A stretch of 64,000 bases of DNA from Echinarachnius parma. Taxonomy: Eukaryota > Echinodermata > Echinoidea > Clypeasteroida > Echinarachniidae. A model generated the notes under the pieces. That model saw nothing but the letters and a program-made list of their open reading frames with translations, ran no database searches and was not told the origin of the DNA. The DNA lies in NCBI GenBank assembly GCA_037951105.1, contig JBAMJV010005476.1, positions 1-64,000 on the forward strand, given 5' to 3'. A program made the translations under genes and the position numbers. Below, one piece after another: positions 44,695 to 54,472 of the stretch (positions are counted from its first letter, which is position 1; the number at the start of each line of letters is the position of its first letter).

Positions 44695-44732
44695 ACTCAA
44701 GTGAACGCTACCGCGGTAGCGTTCACTTGAGT
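44695..44732. repeat. 38-bp perfect palindrome
   Basis: ACTCAAGTGAACGCTACCG followed by its exact complement, no loop. Flanked by two direct copies of ATCTGCATTTGCAAGAATCT (44733-44772). Lies in the putative 5' intron of SCYL2, 165 bp before its coding exon. Confidence 0.9.
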
Positions 44733-44925
44733 ATCTGCATTTGCAAGAATCTTCAGTATCTGCATTTGCAAGAATCTTCAAGATTGAAGGAGGCAGATTA
44801 TCCTGAAGAAGAAACAGTACGGTGTATTCTGTCATAATTGTCCTATTCATTTTTCTTGATCTATGTTTCTTTAACTGTTGTTTGAAGTTTTTTTCAGATA
44901 AGGCAAATAATATCTCGTTTGAACA

Positions 44926-45075
44926 ATGGAGATGCTCAACAAACTAAAGAGTACCGTGGGTGGCTTCATCGGCAACCCCGTGACCAGGGAGTATGAGATC
45001 GTCCGGCACGTTGGGAGCGGTGGACCAGGGTGCCTTTGGAAGATATATCATGGCGTCAAGCGTTCAACTAAGCAG
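44926..45075 (+). CDS. SCYL2: SCYL2 exon 1: N-terminus, pseudokinase start
   Basis: Residues 1-50: MEMLNKLKSTVGGFIGNPVT, then REYEIVRHVGSGGPGCLWKI, matching vertebrate MESMLNKLKSTV and NPVTREFDVGRHIASGGNGL. SCYL2 (CVAK104) is a catalytically deficient kinase-like protein of clathrin-coated vesicles and endosome/Golgi traffic. A vertebrate segment of roughly a dozen residues after KSTV is absent. The glycine loop is GSGGPGC, degenerate as expected. The start has ACA ATG G context and an in-frame match to the family start. Ends in phase 0, donor GTTAGG. Confidence 0.95.
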
Positions 45076-45379
45076 GTTAGGAGCAAATATGGTGGCAATC
45101 CTGCACATTAGGCGGATATATTATTTTTGCCGGTTGCTAGCTTCAACTCTTACCTTAACCCTAATATAACCCTAACCCTAAATTTGGTGGCTATATGTCA
45201 GATCTGTACTCTGTAGCTCATGATTTCTTAATTTTATAAAAAATTCCTCTTAGAATTCATGGGCCTATGTCTATGAACATGCCTTGTAAATACAAAATTA
45301 AACACTTCAGCTCGTTTTCAATTGCCTTATTGATGGTTTTATATTTCGTTGTTGTTGTTGCTTTGCATGCTCTTTCCAG

Positions 45380-45537
45380 GAAGCCGGTGTGTTTGTCTTC
45401 GAGAAGAAGCTTCTGGAGCGGTTTGCAAAGAGAGACCGAGAGCAGGTCCTGGAGCTGCTTAAGAAAGGGTCTACTCAGCTCACAAGACTAAGACATCCAT
45501 GCGTTCTGACTGTGCAACATCCACTAGAAGAATCAAG
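45380..45537 (+). CDS. SCYL2: SCYL2 exon 2: pseudokinase N-lobe
   Basis: Residues 51-103, phase 0 in, 2 out. EAGVFVFEKKLLERFAKRDR, then LTRLRHPCVLTVQHPLEES, matches vertebrate EVAVFVFDKKLIDKYQK, then LTRLRHPRLLTVQHPLEES. The VFVFxKK lysine corresponds to the kinase beta-3 lysine region. Acceptor TTTCCAG, donor GTAAGT. Three partial copies follow. Confidence 0.95.
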
Positions 45538-45564
45538 GTAAGTCGAGTATACTGAGAGTCAAAC

Positions 45565-45660
45565 AAGTCCTAGATCTGCTTAAGAAAGGGTCTACTCAGC
45601 TCACAAGACTGAGACATCCATGCGTTGTGACTGTGCAACATCCACTAGAAGAATCAAGGT
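45565..45660 (+). pseudogene. Partial duplicate of SCYL2 exon 2 (copy 2)
   Basis: Repeats the last 90 bp of exon 2 plus the donor (GGTTAGTC), with a few changes including a stop-creating CAAGTCCTAG start. No acceptor. Confidence 0.85.
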
Positions 45661-45720
45661 TAGTCGAGGATAAAGTGAGTCAGAGTGTTTAGCATTAGAG
45701 GAAGAAAAGAGAACGGTATT

Positions 45721-46042
45721 GCAGCGAAAAAAATACACGGGGGCGGCGGGCGAATTCGCTCCCGAAATGCCCAAATTCGCCCCCGAAAAAAAAAAAATCG
45801 CCCCCGAAAAAAAAAAAAAAAAAAAATACAATTTTTTTGGGGGGTTTTTTTGGGGGGATTTTCGGGATTTTTCTGTTTGGATTGTGATCAAATGCTTATA
45901 AAATGATCACTTACAACATTATAGCTTATTAGTAGCCCCTGAAATTCGAAAAAGAGCCCGGAAATTTGTAGCCCCTGAAAGTTGGAAAAGTAGCCCCCGA
46001 AAATGGAGCCCCCGAAATAAAAAATATTAATTTTTTCGCTGC
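45721..46042. mobile_element. Short element with GCAGCGAAAAAA ends and GCCCCCGAAA repeats
   Basis: Inverted ends GCAGCGAAAAAA and TTTTTTCGCTGC; flanks GGTATT and GGTGTT form an approximate 6-bp duplication. Inside, about seven copies of (A/C)GCCCC(C/T)GAAA are scattered among A- and T-runs. Another, smaller case of a repeated private motif. Confidence 0.65.
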
Positions 46043-46077
46043 GGTGTTGTGAATGAAAAGGTTTTTCAAAGAGGGGA

Positions 46078-46168
46078 CAGAGAACAAGTCCTAGGGTCTA
46101 CTCGGCTCACAAGAGTGATCAGGCACCCATGCGTACTGACTGTACAACATCCCCTAGAAGAATCAAGG
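46078..46168 (+). pseudogene. Partial duplicate of SCYL2 exon 2 (copy 3)
   Basis: Same exon end with internal loss of about 20 bp and an intact GTAAGT donor. Confidence 0.8.
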
Positions 46169-46225
46169 TAAGTGAAGAGACGAGAAAGATGTTGTGGATA
46201 CAAAGGATTGCAAAGATAAGTAAGG

Positions 46226-46321
46226 CAGAGAACAAGTCATAGGAAATGGTATGTTCAACTCTCGAGACTATTTAAAACATCCATGCGTACTGACTGTACA
46301 ACATCTCCTAGACGAATCAAG
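46226..46321 (+). pseudogene. Partial duplicate of SCYL2 exon 2 (copy 4)
   Basis: Most diverged copy; ends GAATCAAGGTTAGG. Together with copies 2 and 3 it shows repeated duplication of one exon-intron junction. Confidence 0.75.
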
Positions 46322-46344
46322 GTTAGGGAGCTTGTCGAATAAAT

Positions 46345-46450
46345 TAGACATCGGCTTTCCCCGTCTAAGACGCTTACCGTGCTTTGTATAGAGATCCCGG
46401 CATCCGCACGCCAGACTGAATGCCCTCGGTTTTTGTCGAGCCCACCGTAG
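46345..46450. repeat. Third arm related to the 46826-47187 foldback
   Basis: TTGTATAGAGATCCCGG and CTGAATGCCCTCGGTTTTTG match the left arm of the foldback. Followed by a GTCT/GTCC run (46485-46525). Confidence 0.7.
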
Positions 46451-46825
46451 GTGGAGGGAGACTAAGGGATCCAAATTGCGTCTGTCCGTCTGTCCGTCTG
46501 TCTGTCTGTCTGTCTGTCCGTCCATCTTTCCGTGACGCTTACACAAATTTGAATAACTTTCCAACCCTGCATCTGTTTGTAACCAAACTTGATTGGTAGA
46601 TGCTCTACATTGGCCTCCATGATATTCTGGGGTCAAAGGTCACATAAGTAGGTCAAAGGTCAAATGAGGGTCAATGTGAAATTTTACCTGCAAGAGTCTA
46701 TTAGGGTTGATAACTTTCCAACCCTGCATCCATTTGTAACCAAACTTGATCGGTAGGTGCCCTATATTGGCCTCCATGATATTCTGGGGTCAAAGGTCAA
46801 GTGTGCGCAAGGCTATCGCCTTGTT

Positions 46826-47187
46826 TCTATAGCCCACACTGGATTCTCAACAAAGCACAAAGATATAATGCGCCGCGGTTTTATTTGTTTAAGACGCTTT
46901 CCGTGATTTGTATAGAGATCCTGATATATATATCCGTGTGCAAGAAAGCTCAAACTGAATGCCCTCGGTTTTTGTATAGCCCACGCCGAACGAAAAGAGA
47001 AAATAATAACCCAATCTGTGTGCTTTATTGAGAGTGGGCTATAGAAAACTGAGGGCATTCCGTTTTAGCATTCTGGCACACAGAGAATATCGGGATCTCT
47101 ATACAAATCACGGAAAGCGTCTTAGACAAATAAAACCGCGGCTCAATATATCTTTGAGCTTTGTTGGGAACCCAGTGTGGGCTATTA
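46826..47187. mobile_element. Foldback element, about 155-bp arms
   Basis: Left arm TCTATAGCCCACACTGG to GTATAGCCCAC (46826-46983); right arm GTGGGCTATAGAAAACTGAG to CAGTGTGGGCTATTA (47034-47187). Loop of about 50 bp. Confidence 0.8.
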
Positions 47188-47263
47188 TACAAAAAATAGG
47201 TAGTCAAGGGGTTAAGTTATTGGTTAAATTTGTGTTCATATCTTGTTTATTCTGTGTTTACAG

Positions 47264-47350
47264 ACAGATCTTGGCATTTGCTAGAAAACAAGCTTACCAT
47301 TCACCACAAGAGCAATTGTTTGCTAGTCTATCCACTATCCTAGGAAAAGG
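47264..47350 (+). pseudogene. Diverged copy of SCYL2 exon 3 start
   Basis: After an ACAG acceptor it reads RQILAFARKQ, then LFASLSTILG, comparable to the true exon's RESLAFATEP, then VFASLANILG. The rest of the exon and donor are absent. An old partial duplicate is the best reading. Confidence 0.6.
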
Positions 47351-47681
47351 GATTCTTTATAAACTACAGTCAAATCTGTGTATAGTGACCACCGAAGGGA
47401 GTCAAGAATAGTGGCAACTGTAGACAGATGACCACTATAGACAGGTTCGCTGCTATAGACAGGTGAAGACGGGTTTGACTGTACCATAAGATTATATTAT
47501 AATATTATAATTTTGTTAAGCTTGATTACTGAATGGTGTTTATGGCCAATAATCAAGTTTTAACCCCTTGCTTAGGGGAACCGAGTGGGCTGTGTACAAA
47601 GTCTATGGGAATTTCAGAATCACAAAGGGAACGGGTTAAGTAATTACTTATCGGTTAAATTGTTCATTCTGTTTTTTTCAG

Positions 47682-47826
47682 AGAGAGCTTAGCCTTCGCC
47701 ACAGAACCTGTGTTCGCCAGCCTGGCCAACATTCTGGGTTGCCGTGACAACATGCCATCCCCCGTACCACCTGACATCGGCGACCACAAACTCTTTGAGG
47801 TGGAAATCAAGTATGGACTTCTTCAG
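47682..47826 (+). CDS. SCYL2: SCYL2 exon 3: pseudokinase
   Basis: Residues 103-151, phase 2 in, 0 out. RESLAFATEPVFASLANILG, then MPSPVPPDIGDHKLFEVEIK and YGLLQ, matches vertebrate RDCLAFCTEPVFASLANVLG, then LPSPISPDIKDYKLYDVETK and YGLLQ. Acceptor TTTTTTTCAG, donor GTCAGT. Confidence 0.95.
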
Positions 47827-47903
47827 GTCAGTAACAAATGCTCAAGATGAACGCTTAGACATTTTCCTGTCTATACCATGACTGTGTCTTGGGGCCTATG
47901 ACT

Positions 47904-48200
47904 CAGTGCTCCACACTTACCTTACCCGAAAGAAAAATTTACTGGCCCGAAAATGTTATTTTCATGAGTTTACTGTTGAGTATTCAAAATATCACTCTTT
48001 CCTGATCAAACCTGTGATTATAGATGAGGTATTTCACATGGAAGAAAACAAGATTTTTTTTCTCATTTTGTCAATGTCGGGTTGAAAATCTGCCTGTCCG
48101 ATCGGGCCACCAAAATAAGACTTTTATACATTTATTTGCTGGCCCAAAGTGCAATGTCATTGGCCCCGGGCCAGCGGGCCGTTGCGAGTTTTGAGCCCTG
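47904..48200. mobile_element. hAT-like element, copy 2
   Basis: CAGTGCTCCACACTTACC at the left and GCGAGTTTTGAGCCCTG at the right, with CCTATG repeated on both flanks. Internal TACTGGCCCGAAAA and GATCGGGCCACC relate it to 28240-29193. Confidence 0.7.
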
Positions 48201-48396
48201 CCTATGTAATGGGATAGACATAGTCCACCCCCTTCCTGAATGGGCAAATACATTGAAGCTACACATACATATGGCAAACTCGGATGATTAAATAAATGTT
48301 TCTGATAAAGTGAAATTAAAATAAAAAGTTTGGTATTTTTTCCAATTTTTCTGGCATAGTGCAATTAAAACAAAAATTTGTTTACATTTGTTTAAT

Positions 48397-49185
48397 TACC
48401 CACGCCGATGAAATCGGCAGGGGGTTATGTAAAGGGTTCCGTATGTTTGTTTGTTTGTCTGTTTTTTTTTTGTTTTTTTTTGTTTGTTTGTTTGTGTACA
48501 AGATAACTAGAGAACGGGTGAACGGATTTGCACCAAATTTTCAGGGAATGTTTGGATAGTGACATGGAAGAATCGATTAGATTTTGGTGATGATTGGTTG
48601 ACCCCTGCAAATTCTGTGGAACCTTGAAGTTTGAGTATGTATTTAATGCACGTGTGTGCCTAAATAATATCTGCACGTTATAGGCGCGGTACGGTAACCT
48701 CGCTGAATCCAATCGAGCAGCAACTAATAACAAGTTTAGTCCAGGTGTGCATCGCGATCGCGCGCACGGTACCATATGTTATGGTACGGTACTTTCGATT
48801 CCGGGTTAATTAATACGGAACGGAATTGAATTGCAACACGCTGATCTGAACTTTGAAGCGCCAAGAAATTGGTAAGTTTCCGAAAAATACATTTATTTAT
48901 TTAATAATTATTATTGACCCGACACTAATGTGAAGATGAACAGATGTTCATTTTTACATATTGAATACATCTAGACTGGTTAGAATCAGGAAAATAGGGG
49001 AAAATGGATTGATTATACAAAAGTAAAACAGTGTGCAGTCTCATTGTCAATAATTTTGTACACTGCCTCGCCATGGGGCTGCCGCGCCGCAAGCAAGCAT
49101 CGGTAAGCAAAACAGGGTTGAGGCCGACGAAGGGGTAGAACAGGGCTAATGGGAGGCGTGGGTATGCTGACTTTGTCGGCCTTCT
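48397..49185. repeat. Probable repeat with TTACCCACGCC start
   Basis: Starts TTACCCACGCCGATGAAATC with a TTTG run (48440-48495). A GGCGTGGGTATGC near 49160 could be the opposite end. The boundaries are weak. Confidence 0.4.
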
Positions 49186-49243
49186 AGTTAAATATTTGTC
49201 CATTATTTGTTTTGTAATCTTAGTTTTTAATTTATTGATTCAG

Positions 49244-49393
49244 TTGACAGATTCCCTCAAGTTCCTCCACAACGATGTGCACATGATTCATGGCAACATC
49301 TGTCCATCCAGCATCATACTCAATGGCAATGGAGCCTGGAAGCTGGCCGGCTTTGACTTTGTGATCCCCTCAACCTCACCACCTGATCAGCCT
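49244..49393 (+). CDS. SCYL2: SCYL2 exon 4: pseudo-catalytic loop
   Basis: Residues 152-201, phase 0-0. LTDSLKFLHNDVHMIHGNIC, then PSSIILNGNGAWKLAGFDF, matches vertebrate VSEGLSFLHSSVKMVHGNIT, then PENIILNKSGAWKIMGFDF. The HRD catalytic motif is HGN and the DFG is GFDF, confirming pseudokinase character. Donor GTAAGT. Its 3' 88 bp and following intron form a tandem array. Confidence 0.95.
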
Positions 49394-50703
49394 GTAAGTC
49401 ACATGATTAAGCTATAGGTCACATGATTAATCTATAAATCACATGATCATTATCCATTGCATTGACTGTCAGTCCAGCATCATACTCAATGGCAGTGGAG
49501 CCTGGAAGCTGGCCGGCTTTGACTTTGTGATCCTCTCAACCTCACCACCTGATCAGCCTGTAAGTCACATGATTAATCTAGAAGTCACATGATCACCATG
49601 TCTACGTTATGTATGGCATTGTCTCTTTGTCCGGCATCATACTCAATGGCAATGGAGCCTGGAAGCTGGCCGGCTTTGACTTTGTGATCCCCTCATCCTC
49701 ACCACCTGATCAGCCTGTAAGTCACATGATTAATCTAGAAGTCACATGATCACCATGTCTATGTTAGTTATGGCATTGTCTGTTTGTCCGGCATCATACT
49801 CAATGGCAATGGAGCCTGGAAGCTGGCCGGTTTTGACCCTCAACCTCACCACCTGATCAGCATGTAAGTCACATGATTAAGCTATAGGTCACATGATTAA
49901 TCTAAAAGTCACATGATCATTATCCAAATTGCATTGTCTGTCAGTCCAGCATCATACTCAATGGCAATGGAGCCTGGAAGTTGGCTGGCTTTGACTTTGT
50001 GATCCCCTCAGCCTCACCACCTGATCAGCCTGTAAGTCACATGATTAACCCTAATCCCACTGGGGGGGGGGCCATTTTGGCCCCCCCCCTGTCGTTTTTT
50101 TCGACGTGCATCTAGACCGTTCGGAATTTCACGTTCAAACTTCATGACTATTTTCTCTCAAGTCTCCCGCATGTTTTGATATATAATTCACCCCGGTCGG
50201 ACCTTTAGAACTGACTTTAGAGGTCGATAATTGCTCGTCCGTCACAAAAAAATGTAATTTTTGTACAGGTTTCTATGTTATTCCTATATCCGATGCCATG
50301 TAAACTCCAAATCTGTTATAATTGTTACTTTGAATTATAATTTGGATCATTTCTTTGTTATTAGTTGAATTCATACACTTCAGAGAAAAATTCTTCTTAA
50401 AAAAACAAAACAACAACAAAAAAACAATAAAATACATAAGAATGAAAACAATGTGGATTCAATTCAATTCAATTCAAATTTTATTAACACTCTTCATAAA
50501 AACATTACAATGTAAAATATACATGCCAAGGTGACATTACACAGTAAAATACAAATACAAATACAAATATAAATTATGGGAGTGTTTGGAGTAGGCAGAA
50601 AGGAGGGAATTCCTTATATGAAAGCCTACCCCATGGTACAGATACTAAACAGACAAAACATACGATAAAAACACACTAAGTTACAAGAGGGTCAAAATTG
50701 CCT

Positions 50704-53688
50704 TTACTGATTACATGTACTATAATTATTTAATAAAAATTGTTTATATTTTATTTTAAAAAGATTGAGAGTTTTGCTAAATTTTATTTCAGGAGGTATA
50801 CTATTCCATATAACAGGACCTTGAAAAAAGAAAGAGTTTTTCAGACATGTAGTTCGTATTTTGGGGAGATGGTAATTTGAGGCATTTCTAGTATTGTAAT
50901 TGTGCACATCGAGATTCAAATCAAAGCATGTCAATAAAAATGATGGCAATAATCTATTATAACATAAATACATTAAAACTGCAATATAAAATGTTCCCAT
51001 ATCATTTACATTCAATATTCGAAGTTCATAAAATAAAGGATTGGAATGAGCACAATATTGCGAATGAGTAATAATTCGTACTGCTTTCTTTTGGAGTTTA
51101 AGTAGCCTATCCATATCACTTTTATTAAAATTTGCCCATACAGTTATACAATAATTCAAATATGGCGTTATTAAAGTATGATATAACATTTTTAGAATAT
51201 TTAAAGGATAAAATTGAACTTTATATAAAACACCAATATTTTTAGCAATTTTATTGCACACTGCATTTATATGATCACACCATTTCAATTTATGATTTAT
51301 TACAACACCTAAGAACTTCAAACTATTTACACGTTCAAAAGAATAATCTTTTACTCTTAAATTTACATTATTCAAATCAATATTTCTATTTGTAAAAACC
51401 ATAAACTTTGTTTTATCATAATTTACAACCAATTTATTATTTAAAAACCAATTAAAAAGTTTTAAAATTTCCTGATGAAACACATTTTGTAAAACCTGAG
51501 GATCAGAATGAGACATAAAAGCAGTTGTATCATCGGCAAATAAAATAAGTTTTAGCTTGTCAGTAATATTGCACATGTCATTAACATAGATAATAAATAA
51601 GAGAGGTCCAAGGATGGACCCTTGTGGCACACCGCATCTCAGTATATTTTTATCAGACTTAACATTGTTTATTTGTACAAATTGATTTCTGTTGTCTAAA
51701 TAACTCTTAAACCATTGTAAAATAACTCCACGTATACCATAATAATATAACTTTTTAAACAAAATATCATGGTCTAGAGTGTCAAAAGCTTTACTCAAGT
51801 CTAAAAACAAGGCAAATAAAATCTCATTTTTTTCAAAAGTTTGTAAAACATTATAAATAAAGTGCATTATTGCATTAGATGTGGAGTGCCCAGGTCTAAA
51901 ACCATATTGCTGTTCGGAAATGATATTGCAATTAGTAAAAAACATAAAAAGGCGGTTATAAACGGCTCTCTCTAAAATTTTTGAAAATACAGGAAGTAAA
52001 GATATTGGCCGATAGTTTGTAACATTTTCTTTTGATCCTTTTTTAAAAACAGGAATAACTTTGGCAATTTTTAATTTTTCTGGTACAATACCCTTACTCA
52101 AAGAAATGTTAAATATTACACTTAATGGATGGGATATAATATAAATAACCTTTTTCAATAAGTCAACACTCACATCATCATAACCACAACTTTTATTATT
52201 CTTTAACTTACTTACAATATCAACTATTTCAGTGGGTGTTATTGGGTTAAAAAAGGCTGTGCGTGGATTAAAATCAATATTACTAAAAGTTTCTTCATCA
52301 ATAATTTCATTACCCAAATCATTAGTCAAGCTTGGTCCAATATTAACAAAGAAATCATTAAAAACTGAGCACATTTCAGCCTTATCATGAACAGGTTGTT
52401 CATTACACATTAAAAATTCAGGCAAATTATTCTTCTTAGTATTCTTACCAAGGCTTTCATTGATCAATTTCCATGTTTTTATAATATTCCCTGATGCATT
52501 TTTAAATTTTGTTTTGAAATATTCACCTTTAATATTCTTAATTCTACCATTCACCACATTTCGATACTTATTATATTTCTCTTTCCTATAATCCGTTCGT
52601 TTTCTCAAGTATTTCTTATATAACTTACACTTCTTTTTACACAATTTACGCAACTCTTTAGTATACCATGGGTTATTATACTTTTTACTTTTTACATATT
52701 CTTTCAAAGGAAAACATTGATTAAAGATGCGAGTATATTGTCTTATAAAACATTCATAACTATAATTTGGATCTTCAGAAAACACTGACCAATCTGAATT
52801 AAAAATTAATTGCATAAATTTATTAATATTATCATCATTCATATCACGTTTAAAGTAAGAATTATTTTCATTATTTATACATTGCTTTTTATTAATCAAA
52901 AATACTGGCAAATGATCACTTATATCACTTAAAATAGTTCCAGACCATGACTCATCTAAATTATTTGTAAATATATTATCTATTAATGTACACGACCTAT
53001 CAGTGATTCGAGTTGGACAATGGATCATAGGATATAAAAAATGTGTCATTAATAGATCTAAAAAATCATTAACAGATTGGCAAGAATTAATATCAAATAA
53101 ATTTATATTAAAATCACCCATCAAATATATATCTTTCTTTTCTTTATATATAATATTCAAAATATCTTCCAAAATATCCAAAAATGATTGCACTGATTGG
53201 TTAGGAGGCCGATAAATAACACCAATTAAAACATTTTTCTTAACTTTTTCAATTTCTATAAACATTGACTCAAAACACTCATTATTTACATCCAAGTCAT
53301 TACGTTGTTTATATTTCAGTTTATTATTTAATAAAATTCCTACACCTCCTCCTTTTTTACCATGTCTTTCATTGAATACAAAAGTAAAATTATTAAAATT
53401 ATAAAAAGAGTTGGCCTCTTTAATCCATATTTCAGTTAGCCCAATTGCTGAGAATTGCACATTGATGGTATCTAAAAGAGAACTTATTGCAGTATAATTT
53501 TTACTCAAACTCCGACAATTTATATGAAGATAACTTAAAATATAATTCATATTAGATGGTAAATTAAAAGATTTCAAACAAGAATTAAATTCCTCTGGCG
53601 TATAACAATGTGTTTCAGGTCCATAATCTTCATCGTCTCCTGTAGGTGGACTCAATAATTGGTGTATACCATTTGGTTCAATTATCAT
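50704..53688 (-). CDS. LINE ORF2: endonuclease and reverse transcriptase
   Basis: 994 codons without interruption. The N-terminal third is an APE-type endonuclease: LHINCRSLSKN, IGLTEIWI, GGVGILL, GVIYRPPN, MGDFNINLFD and SDHLPVF are visible in order. The reverse transcriptase follows: VIPVFKKGSKENVTNYRPIS, YGFRPGHST, FLDLSKAFDTLDHDIL, GVPQGSILGPLLF and FADDTTAF with the catalytic Asp pair. The C-terminal part has LKFLGVVINHKLKW and a Cys/His-poor tail. Family: non-LTR, Jockey/CR1-L2-like. The complete frame suggests recent insertion. Confidence 0.95.
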   Translation of the reverse strand: MIIEPNGIHQLLSPPTGDDEDYGPETHCYTPEEFNSCLKSFNLPSNMNYILSYLHINCRSLSKNYTAISSLLDTINVQFSAIGLTEIWIKEANSFYNFNNFTFVFNERHGKKGGGVGILLNNKLKYKQRNDLDVNNECFESMFIEIEKVKKNVLIGVIYRPPNQSVQSFLDILEDILNIIYKEKKDIYLMGDFNINLFDINSCQSVNDFLDLLMTHFLYPMIHCPTRITDRSCTLIDNIFTNNLDESWSGTILSDISDHLPVFLINKKQCINNENNSYFKRDMNDDNINKFMQLIFNSDWSVFSEDPNYSYECFIRQYTRIFNQCFPLKEYVKSKKYNNPWYTKELRKLCKKKCKLYKKYLRKRTDYRKEKYNKYRNVVNGRIKNIKGEYFKTKFKNASGNIIKTWKLINESLGKNTKKNNLPEFLMCNEQPVHDKAEMCSVFNDFFVNIGPSLTNDLGNEIIDEETFSNIDFNPRTAFFNPITPTEIVDIVSKLKNNKSCGYDDVSVDLLKKVIYIISHPLSVIFNISLSKGIVPEKLKIAKVIPVFKKGSKENVTNYRPISLLPVFSKILERAVYNRLFMFFTNCNIISEQQYGFRPGHSTSNAIMHFIYNVLQTFEKNEILFALFLDLSKAFDTLDHDILFKKLYYYGIRGVILQWFKSYLDNRNQFVQINNVKSDKNILRCGVPQGSILGPLLFIIYVNDMCNITDKLKLILFADDTTAFMSHSDPQVLQNVFHQEILKLFNWFLNNKLVVNYDKTKFMVFTNRNIDLNNVNLRVKDYSFERVNSLKFLGVVINHKLKWCDHINAVCNKIAKNIGVLYKVQFYPLNILKMLYHTLITPYLNYCITVWANFNKSDMDRLLKLQKKAVRIITHSQYCAHSNPLFYELRILNVNDMGTFYIAVLMYLCYNRLLPSFLLTCFDLNLDVHNYNTRNASNYHLPKIRTTCLKNSFFFQGPVIWNSIPPEIKFSKTLNLFKIKYKQFLLNNYSTCNQ

Positions 53689-54039
53689 TTATATTTTACA
53701 TTTATTAAAATCTGCTTCGCAGGCATTTTGACAACAGTGATGTACATATATTAAGAATGACGAGTACAAGCAACACTTAACATAAATAAAAGTAAAAACA
53801 AAAATGAGTAAAAAAGTACTAGCAAAGTTAGAGAAGTTAAAATATAAATACTAAAACAAAGTATTAAAAGAGTAATTAACTACAAATATACAGATGTAGA
53901 AGATGTATAAAACAATAAAAGGTATTGGATGTCTAGAGAATAAATTACTTTTTAAAATGTTAAAAACAAAGTATCAATAATTGCGAAATATTTCATAGAA
54001 GGCAAGAAGGAAATGATCCTTCAATTTGAATGTTTGTGT

Positions 54040-54472
54040 TCATATTTTGTCTAGTTCGCTCTTGTGATGAATCTGTTTCCGCACACTCTTACCATTCGTT
54101 GCCTTCACCGCGACGATGATCCGCCCGTCCATCGACCAGGCAGCCTCTATCTTAGTGTTCTGTCTCTTGCTTGCGATGAAGGCATCATGTAAGAGTGTGC
54201 GGTTGACATCTGTTAGGTCTTCGCAGATACTAATTCCGCTTCCTTTAAGGTTCTTTCGATTGAGAATCAGCCGCTGTCGATGTTGATATGAAGTCAACTT
54301 GACAATGATCGCCATCGGTTTGGGTCGGGATCCTGGATGGGGAGGTGTATGTTCCTGGCGTCGCCGTACGCGATGGCACCTATCAATGTCATCTGGCTTC
54401 AGATTGATGTGCAGTCTCTCTTGGGCAATCTTGCAGACTGCGGCTGTGGTGTCCTCCGGGAATACTAATTTG
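54040..54472 (-). CDS. LINE ORF1, C-terminal fragment
   Basis: Open from the truncation point to a TGA at 54040. It reads TAAVCKIAQERLHINLKPDD, DIDRCHRV, PKPMAIIVKLTSYQHRQRLI and LNRKNLKGSGISICEDLT, then SMDGRIIVAVKATNGKSV. This resembles the C-terminal nucleic-acid-binding region of LINE ORF1 proteins (KLxSYxxRxxL, GxxIxEDLT). The first part lies before the Met at 54315. The upstream portion is lost. Confidence 0.8.

Larger units (their letters stand above)
50457..54472 (-). mobile_element. LINE retrotransposon, 5' truncated
   Basis: About 4 kb on the minus strand. It has the end of an ORF1 (54472-54040), a gap of about 350 bp, an open ORF2 (53688-50704) and a 3' tail of four TTGAA-type units near 50457-50480. 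The microsatellite tail and protein motifs fit the CR1/L2/Crack/Daphne group rather than poly-A-tailed L1. The 5' truncation inside ORF1 is the usual outcome of incomplete reverse transcription. Confidence 0.9.

Noticed and set aside
46801-47411. Overlapping frames in both strands near 47 kb
   Set aside because: They come from the two arms of a foldback element and mirror each other.
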